Shown piece after piece: positions 43,007-52,423 of a stretch of 64,000 bases of DNA. Where the stretch lies: contig CANNFY010000001.1 of the NCBI GenBank assembly GCA_947504045.1, positions 1,302,001 to 1,366,000 on the forward strand, given 5' to 3'. A model generated the notes under the pieces. It ran no database searches and was not told the DNA's origin. It saw nothing but the letters and a program-made list of their open reading frames with translations. The stretch's first letter is position 1; every line of letters begins with the position of its first letter. Made by a program: the position numbers and the translations under genes. The DNA comes from an uncultured Maribacter sp. (GTDB lineage: Bacteria; Bacteroidota; Bacteroidia; Flavobacteriales; Flavobacteriaceae).

Positions 43007-43778
43007 TTAAATTCCAGTTGTTTATGTGGTGAATAGCGTGGTGTGCCGTTAAATCAAATTGTGTAGGAACTACAGAAATATAGCCTTGAGAAAGAGCCCA
43101 TTCATCGGTGTCTTCTCCTTTGTCAAGTAACTCAAACTCTCCGGTTAACCAGTAATAGTCTTTTCCCATTGGGTTGGTACGCTTGTCAAATTTTTCTTTC
43201 CAGTTAGCCCTTGCTTGTCTGCAAATTTTAATCCCTTTAATTTCGTCGGTATTTAGTTTAGGAATATTTACATTTAAAACAACACCTTTAGGTATGCCAT
43301 TAGTAAGAGCTTCAGAAACAATAGTTTTAACGTGTTTTTTTGCAGCTTCAAAATTTGCCTCCCAAGAAAAATCGCATAAAGAAAATCCAATAGCCGGAAT
43401 ACCTTCTATACCAGCCTCAATAGCAGCACTCATGGTACCAGAGTAAATTACGTTTATAGAAGAATTAGAACCATGGTTAATACCACTAACACAAATATCA
43501 GGTTTGCGGTCTAAAATCTCTTGCAAAGCCAATTTTACACAATCTGCAGGAGTGCCACTACAACTATATTCTTGGTGTAAATCGGTTAACGGTTTTATTT
43601 TCATCCGTTTAGAATATAAGGTGTTATCTATGGTAATAGCGTGTCCCATTCCAGATTGCGGACTATCAGGAGCAACAACAACAACATCGCCTAGTTCCGC
43701 CATAAAGTTTACTAAATTTCGTAAACCAGGAGCTGTAATGCCATCATCATTAGTAACAAGAATAAGAGGTTTTTTCAT
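42996..43778 (-). CDS. surE: 5'/3'-nucleotidase SurE
   Basis: Metal-dependent nucleotidase of the stationary-phase survival family. The start MKKPLILVTNDDGITAPGL includes the metal-binding Asp pair; VVVAPDSPQSGMGHAIT, SGTPADCVKLAL and CVSGINHGSNSSINVIYSGT follow, all SurE hallmarks. I start at 43778, giving 260 residues (normal). An in-frame upstream ATG would add 28 basic/hydrophobic residues that are not part of the family. The gene overlaps the next small membrane protein by 11 bases. Confidence 0.95.
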   Translation of the reverse strand: MKKPLILVTNDDGITAPGLRNLVNFMAELGDVVVVAPDSPQSGMGHAITIDNTLYSKRMKIKPLTDLHQEYSCSGTPADCVKLALQEILDRKPDICVSGINHGSNSSINVIYSGTMSAAIEAGIEGIPAIGFSLCDFSWEANFEAAKKHVKTIVSEALTNGIPKGVVLNVNIPKLNTDEIKGIKICRQARANWKEKFDKRTNPMGKDYYWLTGEFELLDKGEDTDEWALSQGYISVVPTQFDLTAHHAIHHINNWNLNEH

Positions 43779-43965
43779 AGCGTATACTTTATAGAGTAAA
43801 AATACGTTTTTAAAAAAGATATGGCGCCCACGTCGATTAACAAAAAAATAACTAAGATGCATATTACTGGCATGGTTTTTTCAGTATCTTAGAGAATTGT
43901 ATATATTTTGCTACAAAACAAAGGCTTCTTTAGCCATAAAATGCAAAAATAAAATTATTGAATAT

Positions 43966-46092
43966 ATGAAAAGGAATTTAGTCTATGTATTAACAGTTTT
44001 AATGATAGCTGTGGCTTCCTGTAGTTTTACAAACAGAACTTTTGAGAATGATGATAAGGATAAATTGTTGTTAGATTTAATTACATACGTTTTAGAAAAA
44101 GGGCACTATGAGCCTAAAGCTATAGACGATGATTTTTCTGTAGAAGTTTTTGAAGATTTTATTGATGTTTTAGATCCTACAAAACGATATTTTTTAGAAA
44201 GTGATATTGAAGATTTAGAGCAATATAAATTTCAGATAGATGATCAAATAAAAAATACCGACATTACTTTTTTTAATGCGGTATATGAGCGTTTAATGCT
44301 TCGTATGAATGATGCAAAAGGAATTTATAAATCTATTTTAGAGCAACCTTTTGATTATACACAGGACGAAACCATAAACATTAAATACGAAAAAGAAACT
44401 TTTGCTAGCTCTAAAAAGCAATTAGAAGAAAGATGGAGAAAGCAATTAAAATATGCCACTTTAGGTACGTATGACTCTAAGTTAGAAAGACTTTTAGAAG
44501 AAGATAAAGATGGTAAAGAAAAAAGTATAATCTCAGCAGAAGCAGAAGTAGCTTCTAGAAAAGCAACAGAAAATACCTTAGATGAGTTTTTCGATTTTGT
44601 AGACGATTTAGAACGTAAAGACTGGTTTGTGCAATACATAAATAGTATTGTAGATGAGTTTGATCCACATACCTTTTATTTTGCGCCAGAAGAAAAAGAA
44701 AAATTTGATACCAGTATGTCTGGTAAGTTTGAAGGTATAGGAGCACGTTTGCAAAAGAAAACAGAAGGAGCTAAAATTGTAGAAATTATTTCTGGAGGTC
44801 CAGTATGGAGAGACCAAAGAATAGAGGTTGGTGATGAAATTACAAAAGTAGGCCAAGATGGAGAAGATCCTGTAGATATTTCTGGAATGCGTTTAGACGA
44901 TTCTATAAAACTAATAAAAGGAGCAAAAGGCACTATAGTAGATTTAACAGTACGTAAAGTAGATGGTTCTATAGAGGTTATTTCTATTACTAGAGATGTG
45001 GTAGAACTAGAAGAATCGTACGCAAAATCTGCTAATATTATAAAAGATGACCAAAAATTTGGACTAATAAATCTACCTAAATTTTATGTAGATTTTGAAG
45101 ATTATAGTAAAAGAAATGCAGCATCAGATGTTGCTAAAGAAGTAGAGCGTTTAAAACAAGAAGGCGCAGAAGGGTTAATTTTAGACCTAAGAGACAATGG
45201 TGGTGGATCATTAAAAACCGTTGTAGAAATGGCAGGTTTATTTATAAAAGAAGGACCTATTGTACAAGTGCGTTCTAGCGGAAAAGGAAAAGATGTGTAT
45301 GATGATAAAGATGAAAGAATACAATGGGATGGGCCATTAGTAATTTTAGTAAACGAGTTATCTGCATCTGCATCTGAAATTTTAGCAGCAGCAATGCAAG
45401 ATTATAAAAGAGCTATTGTAATTGGTAGTAAACAAACCTTTGGTAAAGGTACCGTACAAAATGTAATACCTTTAGATAATATAGTACGTAGTAACGAGCA
45501 CGGAGACTTAGGGGCAATAAAACTTACTACACAAAAATTTTATAGAATTAATGGTGGGTCTACACAATTAGAAGGCGTAAAAAGTGATGTTGTTGTGCCA
45601 GACAAATATAGCTATATAGATTTAGGAGAAAGAGACCAGAGTAATCCTCTAAAATGGGATAAAATTACACCAGCAGACTACCAAATTTGGGATGGGTATA
45701 TAGATTATGACAAAACGGTAGCAAGTAGTGTTAAGCGTATGGCTGCACATCCGCAAATTAAACTAATAGAAGAAAATGCTAAATGGTTAAAGGCAGAACA
45801 AGAAGAAACAAATATATCTTTGAACTACAATGTGTATAAAGCGGAAGAATCTAAAGACAAAGAAAAGTCCGATTATTTTAAGAATTTATCAGACTATGAT
45901 TCGCATTTAACCTTTACCTCTTTAAAATACGAAGAAAACTTATTTACAAAAGATTCTTTATTAAGAGAAAAAAGAAACCGTTGGCATAAGAATCTTGCAA
46001 AAGATGTTTACGTAGAAGAAGCGGTTAATGTATTACAAGACCTTAAATTAAATAATATTAAACACACAAAATTAGCAAGTGTAAAAGATTAA
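43966..46092 (+). CDS. Tail-specific carboxy-terminal processing protease (Prc/CtpA type)
   Basis: A 708-residue S41 protease. It has a lipoprotein signal (LTVLMIAVASCSF), a helical N-terminal domain (to about 215), a PDZ domain (about 240-345, GKFEGIGARLQKK and GGPVWRDQRIEVGDEI), and the protease core with GLILDLRDNGGGSL. The catalytic dyad is S468 (LSASASEIL) and K494 (TFGKGTVQ), with Q498 as in E. coli Prc. A DUF3340-like C-terminal domain follows. I start at the ATG at 43966; the ATG 69 bases upstream would place a non-signal tail before the lipoprotein signal. A strong terminator follows the stop codon. Confidence 0.92.
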   Translation: MKRNLVYVLTVLMIAVASCSFTNRTFENDDKDKLLLDLITYVLEKGHYEPKAIDDDFSVEVFEDFIDVLDPTKRYFLESDIEDLEQYKFQIDDQIKNTDITFFNAVYERLMLRMNDAKGIYKSILEQPFDYTQDETINIKYEKETFASSKKQLEERWRKQLKYATLGTYDSKLERLLEEDKDGKEKSIISAEAEVASRKATENTLDEFFDFVDDLERKDWFVQYINSIVDEFDPHTFYFAPEEKEKFDTSMSGKFEGIGARLQKKTEGAKIVEIISGGPVWRDQRIEVGDEITKVGQDGEDPVDISGMRLDDSIKLIKGAKGTIVDLTVRKVDGSIEVISITRDVVELEESYAKSANIIKDDQKFGLINLPKFYVDFEDYSKRNAASDVAKEVERLKQEGAEGLILDLRDNGGGSLKTVVEMAGLFIKEGPIVQVRSSGKGKDVYDDKDERIQWDGPLVILVNELSASASEILAAAMQDYKRAIVIGSKQTFGKGTVQNVIPLDNIVRSNEHGDLGAIKLTTQKFYRINGGSTQLEGVKSDVVVPDKYSYIDLGERDQSNPLKWDKITPADYQIWDGYIDYDKTVASSVKRMAAHPQIKLIEENAKWLKAEQEETNISLNYNVYKAEESKDKEKSDYFKNLSDYDSHLTFTSLKYEENLFTKDSLLREKRNRWHKNLAKDVYVEEAVNVLQDLKLNNIKHTKLASVKD

Positions 46093-46111
46093 AAACTACG
46101 TTTTAAAATTT

Positions 46112-46151
46112 AAAAACCCCGTTTAAAATATATTTTAAACGGGGTTTTTTT
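46112..46151 (+). terminator. Strong intrinsic terminator after the tail-specific protease
   Basis: A perfect palindrome (arms 46112-46130 and 46131-46149) centred on an ACCCCGTTTAAAAT-type stem and followed by seven T residues, 20 bases after the stop codon. It separates the protease from the CRISPR locus. Confidence 0.92.
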
Positions 46152-46253
46152 GTGCTTATTTTTCTTATAATTTCTATTGGAATAGTACTACAATTTAGTA
46201 TATTTAAATCCCTTTAAATCTTTACGAGTTTAAATTTTCCCCTTCTACTTTAT
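46152..46253. other. Spacer DNA between protease terminator and tracrRNA
   Basis: About 100 AT-rich bases. I see no ORF, promoter consensus or repeat here. Confidence 0.5.
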
Positions 46254-46342
46254 AAAAAACAGAAAGCGACATAAGTATAAACTAATGCCGCTTTAAATGT
46301 TTTCACAACGGAATAATCCTTATTGTGAATTGCTTTCAGTGT
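46254..46342 (-). ncRNA. tracrRNA of the type II-C CRISPR system
   Basis: On the minus strand an anti-repeat (46340-46323, 18 bases) is perfectly complementary to the 5' part of the minus-strand repeat. It is followed by a nexus-like AAUAAGGAUUAUUCCGUUGU segment, strikingly similar in layout to the S. pyogenes tracrRNA nexus (AAUAAGGCUAGUCCGUUAU). Then comes a 10-bp terminator stem (AAAGCGGCAU/AUGUCGCUUU, arms 46294-46285 and 46272-46263) and a U-run at 46259-46254. A TATATTTA box lies just upstream (46354-46347), placing the start near the anti-repeat. It is transcribed away from cas9, starting about 90 bases upstream of that gene. Exact ends are estimates. Confidence 0.88.
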
Positions 46343-46380
46343 TGTAAATATATGAAAAGAAAATAATATATAGAATACAG

Positions 46381-46396
46381 ATTTCCGTAAGGAAAT
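46381..46396 (+). repeat. Small perfect hairpin in the cas9 leader
   Basis: ATTTCC-GTAA-GGAAAT, a 6-bp stem with a GTAA tetraloop, 37 bases before the cas9 start. It could be part of the cas9 5' untranslated region or an operator; no evidence decides. Confidence 0.4.
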
Positions 46397-46433
46397 TAAA
46401 AAAGTAAAAAATAGCTTTAAAGAAAATATTTAA

Positions 46434-49400
46434 ATGAAGAAAATTTTAGGATTGGATTTAGGAACCAATAGTATTGGTTGGGCGTTAGTTAACGAAGCTG
46501 AAAATAAAGAAGAAAAATCAAAAATTATAAAGTTAGGGGTTAGAGTAAATCCGTTAACTACAGATGAACAAACCGATTTTGAAAAAGGAAGGCCTTTATC
46601 TGTAAATGCGGATAGAACATTAAAACGTGGGGCAAGAAGAAATTTACAACGTTTTAAACTCAGAAGGCAGTATTTAATAGAGATATTAGAAAAACACAAA
46701 ATAATTTCTAAGGAAACACCTTTAACTGAAATTGGTAAAGGAACTACACATGAAACATTAAGGTTAAGAGCTACTGCTGCTGCTGAGAAAATTGAATTGG
46801 AAAATCTGGCGAAGATTTTACTAGCAATTAATAAAAAGAGAGGTTATAAAAGTAGTAGAAAAACGGTAAACGAAGATGAGGGTGTGGCAATTGATGGAAT
46901 GTCAGTTGCTAAAGAATTGTATGAGAATAATCTAACTCCTGGGCAATATGTTTACCAATTACTAAAAGAGGACAAAAAGTACATCCCTGAGTTTTATCGT
47001 TCCGATTTACAAACTGAATTGGATAAAGTTTGGAATACCCAAAAAGCATTTTATTCAAAAATTTTAACGGACGACTTATACAAAGAATTAAAGGGTAAAA
47101 ACAAAGGTGCTACATGGGCTATTTGCCAAAAACCTTTCAACATTGTTGGTAAAAAACTAGACGGGAAAGCTTCGGAGCAAAAGTTGAAAAAGTATCAGCT
47201 ACGATCAAAAGCACTATCAGAGCAATTAGACTTAGAGCATTTAGCTATTGTTTTACAAGAAATAAATAATGATTCCAATAAATCTAGTGGTTATTTGGGG
47301 GCTATAAGCGATAGAAGTAAAGAGCTTTATTTTGATAAAATTACAGTTGGTCAATATTTAAATAAGCAAATAAAAGAAAATCCGCATACATCACTTAAAA
47401 ATCAAGTGTTTTATAGACAAGATTATCTAGATGAGTTTGAGCAAATTTGGGAAACTCAAGCTAAACATCATTCGGTTTTAACTAAAGAGTTAAAAGAAGA
47501 AGTAAGAGATGTCATTATATTTTATCAAAGAAGATTAAAATCACAAAAGCATTTAATTTCTAATTGCCAATTTGAAAAATATCATAAGGCGATTCCTAAA
47601 TCGTCACCTTTGTTTCAAGAGTTTAAAATTTGGCAAAATTTGAACAATGTAAAGTTTAAGTCTATTGATGAAAAGTTGAATAGTTTAAATAATAAAAGTG
47701 GAGAAGCAAATCACATTTTAGATGATGAAACTAAAATACTATTATTTGAAGAATTAAATCTAAGAGGAGATTTAAAAGCCAATGAAGTCCTTAAATTTTT
47801 AGGGAAGAAAACGAAAGATTGGAACTGTAATTTTGAAAAAATTGAAGGGAATAGAACTAACCAAGCCCTATATGCTATTTATAAAGAAATAGCAGAAATG
47901 GAGGGCTATGGTTTTGATTGGTCCAAAAAGACAGCGGGGGAAATAAAAGAGGAATTAAGAGCTGTTTTTCCAGAAATAGGAATTAAACCCGAAGTTTTAG
48001 ATTTCAACGCGTATAAAAAAAATACTGATTTTGATAAGCAAGCCAGTTACCAGTTATGGCACTTGTTGTATTCAGCCGAAGACGACCATAAAATTAGTGA
48101 AGATGATAAATTAGTTTATGGTAATTCTAGCGTTGCATTAAAAAAGAAACTACACAATAAATATGGTTTTAAACCAGAGTATGCTAAATGGTTAGCAAAC
48201 ATAAAGTTGCAACAAGATTACGGTAGCTTATCGGCAAGATCTATTCGTAAAATTTTGCCTTTTCTACAAAGTGGCAACGAGTTTTCAGAATCTTGTAGAC
48301 TAGCTGGCTATAATCATTCCAATAGCTTAACCAAGGATGATTTAGACAAACGGGTTTTAAAAGATACCTTAGAGCTTTTGCCTAAAAACAGTTTGCGAAA
48401 TCCTGTTGTGGAAAAAATATTAAATCAAGTGGTGAATTTGGTAAATCAAGTTATTGAAACTTATGGAAAACCAGATGAAGTTAGAATAGAATTAGCCAGA
48501 GAACTTAAGAAATCAGCGTCAGAACGTAAAGATGCAACCTATTTTATTACAAAACGTACCAAGGAAAATGAGGATGTTAGAAAATTAATCTCTAAGGACT
48601 TTGGGATTCCTAACCCAACAAAAAATGATGTTGTTAGATATCGTTTGTATGAAGAATTAAAAGATTTAGGTTATAAAACTGTTTTTACCAACGTGTATAT
48701 TCCTAAGGAGAAACTCTTTTCAAAAGAAATAGATATTGAGCACATTATTCCAAAAGCTATGTTGTTTGACGATTCTTTTTCTAATAAAACTTTGGCTTAC
48801 AGAAAAATAAACCTTCAAAAAAGAGATAGAACAGCAGTAGATTTTATTGAAAACGATTTTAACGATGATTTAGAAAATTACAAAAATAGAGTTGAGGCAC
48901 TTTACAACAAAGGTAACGGCATTAGCAAAGGCAAGTATAAAAAACTGCTAATGAGTCAGCAAGATTTACCCGATGGTTTTATTGAGCGCGATTTAAGAAA
49001 CTCGCAATATATAGCTAAAAAAGCAAAATCTATGCTGTTTGAAGTGTTTAAAAGCGTAGTTTCTACAACTGGAAGTATTACCGATAAGTTGAGGGAAGAT
49101 TGGGATTTAATTAACGTCATGAAAGAGTTAAACCTTCCAAAATATAAAGCGTTAGGCTTAACAGAAATACAAACAAGAAAAGGTAATAAAAAAGTTGAAG
49201 TAATAAAGGATTGGACCAAACGTAACGATCACCGCCATCATGCAATGGATGCATTAACGGTTGCATTTACAACGCATAATCATATACAATACCTTAATAA
49301 CTTAAATGCCAGAAAAGATGTTAAACATAAAAAACATTCAAATATTATTGCCATAGAAAAAGTAATAACCCATAAAAATAGCGAGGGAAAGAAAAAGTTT

Positions 49401-50555
49401 ATTGCTCCAATGCCTAATTTTCGTGCTCAGGCCAAAGAGCATATTGAATCTATTTTGGTTTCTTTTAAGGCAAAGAATAAAGTAGTAACTAAAAACATTA
49501 ATAAAACTAAATTAAAAGGGAAGCAGAACTTCAAGTCTAAGATACAGCTTACACCAAGAGGTCAATTGCACAAAGAAACGGTTTATGGTAAATCTAAACA
49601 ACCAATGAATAATACCATAAAAATTAATAAGCGAATTACCTTAGAACAGATAAGCAATATTATTAATCCTCAAATAAAGCAATATTTATTAGAATATGTA
49701 GCAAAATATAATAATGATACTTTAAAAGCTTTTGATACAAAAACACTTAAGAAAGAGCCGTTGATTTTTAACAACAAACTTATAAAAGAAGTGTTCTGTT
49801 ATGAAGATATTTATACTATTAGAAAAGCTGTTAATGCAGATAATTTTAAAAACGAAAAGAGTCTTGATAAAATTATAGATAGTAATATAAAAACACTTCT
49901 TAAAACACGTTTAAAAGCTTATAATGGAAATGCTAAAGAAGCATTTTCAGATTTAGACAATAACCCCATTTGGTTAAATAGAGAAAAAGGTATTGTAGTA
50001 AAACGCGTTACCATTTCTGGTGTAAATAATGTAGAAGCACTTCATGAAAAAAGAGACCATAATGGTAATTTAATTCTTGATAAAAATGGAAAACCAGTAC
50101 AAAATGACTTTGTGAGTACCGGAAACAACCATCATGTTGCTATTTATAAAGACATTAAAGGTAAACTGCAAGAAAGGGTAGTGTCGTTTTATGAAGCTGT
50201 ACAACGCGTTAATTCTGGCCTTTCAATAATCGATAAAGATTATAACAAACACCTTGGATGGCAATTTTTGTTTACAATGAAACAAAATGAATTGTTTGTT
50301 TTTCCTTCTGAAGACTTTAATCCAAGTGAAATTAATATAATGGATCAAAAGAACTCAAAGATGATAAGTGAGCATATATTTAGGGTTCAAAAAATAGCAA
50401 TTAAAAATTATGTATTTCGCCATCATTTAGAAACTACTGTTACAAATGATTTAGAGTTTACATATCGAAGTGTACGTTCTACAGGAGGTCTTGAGGGTAT
50501 AGTAAAAGTCAGAACTAATCATTTAGGGAGTATTGTGCAAATAGGTGAATATTAA
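46434..50555 (+). CDS. cas9: CRISPR-associated endonuclease Cas9, type II-C
   Basis: RNA-guided DNA endonuclease, 1373 residues. RuvC-I is at the N-terminus (ILGLDLGTNSIGWAL, D8), followed by the arginine-rich bridge helix (RTLKRGARRNLQRFKLRR, about 62-79) and a long alpha-helical recognition lobe (about 100-660). RuvC-II is at 683-691 (VRIELAREL, E686). The HNH domain has D767-I-E-H770 (catalytic H770) and N793. RuvC-III is H935-H936-A-M-D939. The C-terminal 400 residues hold the wedge and PAM-interacting regions. All nuclease residues appear intact. Cas9, cas1 and cas2 without csn2 or cas4 define subtype II-C, and the length is normal for the large Bacteroidetes branch. Cas1 starts 10 bases downstream. 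PAM preference cannot be read from sequence. Confidence 0.97.
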   Translation: MKKILGLDLGTNSIGWALVNEAENKEEKSKIIKLGVRVNPLTTDEQTDFEKGRPLSVNADRTLKRGARRNLQRFKLRRQYLIEILEKHKIISKETPLTEIGKGTTHETLRLRATAAAEKIELENLAKILLAINKKRGYKSSRKTVNEDEGVAIDGMSVAKELYENNLTPGQYVYQLLKEDKKYIPEFYRSDLQTELDKVWNTQKAFYSKILTDDLYKELKGKNKGATWAICQKPFNIVGKKLDGKASEQKLKKYQLRSKALSEQLDLEHLAIVLQEINNDSNKSSGYLGAISDRSKELYFDKITVGQYLNKQIKENPHTSLKNQVFYRQDYLDEFEQIWETQAKHHSVLTKELKEEVRDVIIFYQRRLKSQKHLISNCQFEKYHKAIPKSSPLFQEFKIWQNLNNVKFKSIDEKLNSLNNKSGEANHILDDETKILLFEELNLRGDLKANEVLKFLGKKTKDWNCNFEKIEGNRTNQALYAIYKEIAEMEGYGFDWSKKTAGEIKEELRAVFPEIGIKPEVLDFNAYKKNTDFDKQASYQLWHLLYSAEDDHKISEDDKLVYGNSSVALKKKLHNKYGFKPEYAKWLANIKLQQDYGSLSARSIRKILPFLQSGNEFSESCRLAGYNHSNSLTKDDLDKRVLKDTLELLPKNSLRNPVVEKILNQVVNLVNQVIETYGKPDEVRIELARELKKSASERKDATYFITKRTKENEDVRKLISKDFGIPNPTKNDVVRYRLYEELKDLGYKTVFTNVYIPKEKLFSKEIDIEHIIPKAMLFDDSFSNKTLAYRKINLQKRDRTAVDFIENDFNDDLENYKNRVEALYNKGNGISKGKYKKLLMSQQDLPDGFIERDLRNSQYIAKKAKSMLFEVFKSVVSTTGSITDKLREDWDLINVMKELNLPKYKALGLTEIQTRKGNKKVEVIKDWTKRNDHRHHAMDALTVAFTTHNHIQYLNNLNARKDVKHKKHSNIIAIEKVITHKNSEGKKKFIAPMPNFRAQAKEHIESILVSFKAKNKVVTKNINKTKLKGKQNFKSKIQLTPRGQLHKETVYGKSKQPMNNTIKINKRITLEQISNIINPQIKQYLLEYVAKYNNDTLKAFDTKTLKKEPLIFNNKLIKEVFCYEDIYTIRKAVNADNFKNEKSLDKIIDSNIKTLLKTRLKAYNGNAKEAFSDLDNNPIWLNREKGIVVKRVTISGVNNVEALHEKRDHNGNLILDKNGKPVQNDFVSTGNNHHVAIYKDIKGKLQERVVSFYEAVQRVNSGLSIIDKDYNKHLGWQFLFTMKQNELFVFPSEDFNPSEINIMDQKNSKMISEHIFRVQKIAIKNYVFRHHLETTVTNDLEFTYRSVRSTGGLEGIVKVRTNHLGSIVQIGEY

Positions 50556-50565
50556 TTTTTGATTT

Positions 50566-51468
50566 ATGATAAAACGAACCCTATTTTTCGGCAATCCTGC
50601 CTATTTAAGTACACGAAATGAGCAATTGGTTGCAACATACCCAGAAGAGGGTAAAGAAGAAAGAACGGCAGCCATAGAAGATTTGGGTTTTGTAGTTTTA
50701 GAAAACTCGCAAATAACCATTACTACTGGGTTGCTCATGAAATTGGTGCAAAATAAAACCGCTGTTATAACCTGCGATAAACAACATTTACCTTGTGGTT
50801 TTTTACAACCTTTGGTAGGGAATACAGAACAGACGGAGCGTATGCGCCACCAATTAAATGCCAGCGTACCTTTAAAAAAGCAATTGTGGCAACAAACCGT
50901 ACAAGCAAAAATTGAGAACCAAGCACAGCATTTATTAGTGCAATCTAAAAACGCCTTAAAGTTAAAACGCTGGGCAAAAGAAGTAAAAAGCGGTGATGCT
51001 CAAAATCATGAAGCCTATGCTGCGGCGTACTATTTTCAGGAGTTATTTACAGGTATAGAAGGCTTTAGTCGTAACCAAAAAGGAGTAGCGCCAAACAACC
51101 TTTTAAATTATGGCTATGCCATATTACGAGCCGTAACGGCAAGGGCTTTGGTAAGTAGTGGTATGTTACCTAGTGTAGGTATATTTCATAGAAATAAATA
51201 CAATGCCTTTTGTTTGGCAGATGATATTATGGAACCATATAGACCTTTTGTAGATCAATTGGTTTATGAGATTGTAGAAACTGGTAGCCAAATAGAAGAA
51301 CTTACTACCATATTAAAAACACAATTATTGCAAATACCTGCAATGGACGTAGTAATAGATGGTAAAAAAAGCCCATTAATGAATGCCATGAGCCGTACCA
51401 CCAATAGTTTGTACGAGTGTTTTTATGGCAGTAGCCGAAGAATATTATATCCAGAATTTAAGTTGTAG
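50566..51468 (+). CDS. cas1: CRISPR integrase Cas1, type II
   Basis: Metal-dependent integrase that, with Cas2, inserts new spacers. The 300-residue type II Cas1 begins MIKRTLFFGNPAYLSTRNEQ and has the expected active-site residues: E149 (AQNHEAYAAAYYF), H208 (GIFHRNKYN) and D219/D220 (CLADDIMEPYRPF). Length is normal and no interruption is seen. It lies 10 bases after cas9. The usual Cas2 partner is separated from it by a 557-base insert with a GIY-YIG gene and palindromic repeats. Confidence 0.96.
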   Translation: MIKRTLFFGNPAYLSTRNEQLVATYPEEGKEERTAAIEDLGFVVLENSQITITTGLLMKLVQNKTAVITCDKQHLPCGFLQPLVGNTEQTERMRHQLNASVPLKKQLWQQTVQAKIENQAQHLLVQSKNALKLKRWAKEVKSGDAQNHEAYAAAYYFQELFTGIEGFSRNQKGVAPNNLLNYGYAILRAVTARALVSSGMLPSVGIFHRNKYNAFCLADDIMEPYRPFVDQLVYEIVETGSQIEELTTILKTQLLQIPAMDVVIDGKKSPLMNAMSRTTNSLYECFYGSSRRILYPEFKL

Positions 51469-51513
51469 ATATATTTAAATAAAGTTGTTTAAAATTAATT
51501 ATTAGAACTAATA

Positions 51514-51537
51514 TCAGTTCAAGTGTAGTCGAGTAAC
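51514..51537 (+). repeat. Degenerate copy of the TCGAG palindromic element
   Basis: TCAGTTCAAGTGTAGTCGAG followed by TAAC, matching the better copy at 51541-51564 except for a few substitutions. It is the first of at least eight related units around the GIY-YIG gene and cas2. Confidence 0.65.
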
Positions 51538-51540
51538 CTT

Positions 51541-51564
51541 GTCAGTTCGAGCGCAGTCGAGAAC
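51541..51564 (+). repeat. TCGAG palindromic element, upstream of the GIY-YIG gene
   Basis: GTCAGTTCGAGCGCAGTCGA then GAAC. It matches the copy after cas2 (52398-52421) at 22 of 24 positions and is in the opposite orientation to the copies just after the GIY-YIG gene. Units of this type are, to my recollection, frequent in flavobacterial intergenic regions. Confidence 0.75.
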
Positions 51565-51590
51565 AAATAATGTGCAATTAATAACAAATC

Positions 51591-51905
51591 ATGAAAACCT
51601 ATTTTGTTTACATACTAAAATGTAATGACGGTCTTTTATATACCGGCCTTACTAATAATTTAAGCAGAAGATTAGAAGAACATCAGTTAGGTAAAAATAA
51701 AACTAGTTTTACTTTTAAGAGAAGGCCAGTTACTCTTATATGGTACCAAATGTTTAATGACATTGCACAAGCTATTTTAATAGAGAAACAAATTAAAAAA
51801 TGGAGTAGTAAAAAGAAATGGGCTTTAGCAAATGATGATGAAAAAATGCTAAAAATTTTAGCAGAATGTAGGAATGCTAGTCATTATACCTATAAGCCAG
51901 ACTGA
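51591..51905 (+). CDS. GIY-YIG nuclease-domain protein inserted between cas1 and cas2
   Basis: A 104-residue single-domain GIY-YIG protein (UPF0213/YhbQ-like size). The two sheet motifs are FVYILKC (Y7) and LLYTGLTNN (Y17-x-G19); the expected catalytic residues are R26/R27 (LSRRLEEH) and E65 (LIEKQIKKW). It is not a known Cas protein. It lies between cas1 (122-base gap) and cas2 (119-base gap), with TCGAG palindromic elements immediately on both sides in opposite orientation. This suggests a small mobile or REP-like unit that landed in the adaptation operon. Its nuclease may act on the palindromes; this is inference. A host repair or housekeeping role is the alternative. Confidence 0.88.
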   Translation: MKTYFVYILKCNDGLLYTGLTNNLSRRLEEHQLGKNKTSFTFKRRPVTLIWYQMFNDIAQAILIEKQIKKWSSKKKWALANDDEKMLKILAECRNASHYTYKPD

Positions 51906-52005
51906 GGTCTCGACTGCGCTCGACCTGACATGACTGCGCTCGACCTGACATGGCTGCACTCGACTTGACAAGACTGTACTAGATCTAACAAGCTTATACT
52001 TGACA
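51904..52005 (-). repeat. Decaying tandem array of 20-bp TCGAG-type units
   Basis: Starting at the GIY-YIG stop codon, a 27-bp unit (51904-51930) is followed by copies at 51931-51950, 51951-51970, 51971-51990 and a partial copy at 51991-52005. All are based on TGACTGCGCTCGACCTGACA and have more substitutions with distance (TGGCTGCACTCGACTTGACA, then AGACTGTACTAGATCTAACA). The steady gradient of divergence suggests repeated duplication at one end. Confidence 0.8.
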
Positions 52006-52024
52006 CTGTTGTTTTTAAATATAA

Positions 52025-52375
<351 letters not shown>

Positions 52376-52396
52376 TATAAAAGTTAAGTTTAAAAA

Positions 52397-52423
52397 TGTC
52401 AGGTCGAGCGCAGTCGAGACCTC
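52397..52423 (+). repeat. TCGAG element between cas2 and the CRISPR array (27-bp inverted partner of 51904-51930)
   Basis: TGTCAGGTCGAGCGCAGTCG then AGACCTC, the exact reverse complement of bases 51904-51930. It lies 22 bases after cas2 and 70 bases before the first repeat, in what could be the array leader. Internally it folds as AGGTCGA/TCGAGACCT with a 2-base bulge. Confidence 0.85.

Noticed and set aside
43174-43446. Plus-strand ORF antisense to surE, and similar long ORFs antisense to mreB, purH, ctp and the FAD oxidoreductase
   Set aside because: All are mirror frames of well-supported genes, without families, signals or promoters.
43779-43862. 28-residue N-terminal extension of SurE
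   Set aside because: SurE proteins begin at the MKKPLILVTNDDG-type strand; the extension is not part of the fold and falls in the upstream untranslated region.
43897-43965. 23-residue extension of the tail-specific protease
   Set aside because: It would place a charged tail before a clean lipoprotein signal that begins at the ATG at 43966.
46430-46699. 89-codon minus-strand ORF over the start of cas9
   Set aside because: Shadow of the cas9 coding frame; no independent promoter or family, and it would overlap RuvC-I codons.
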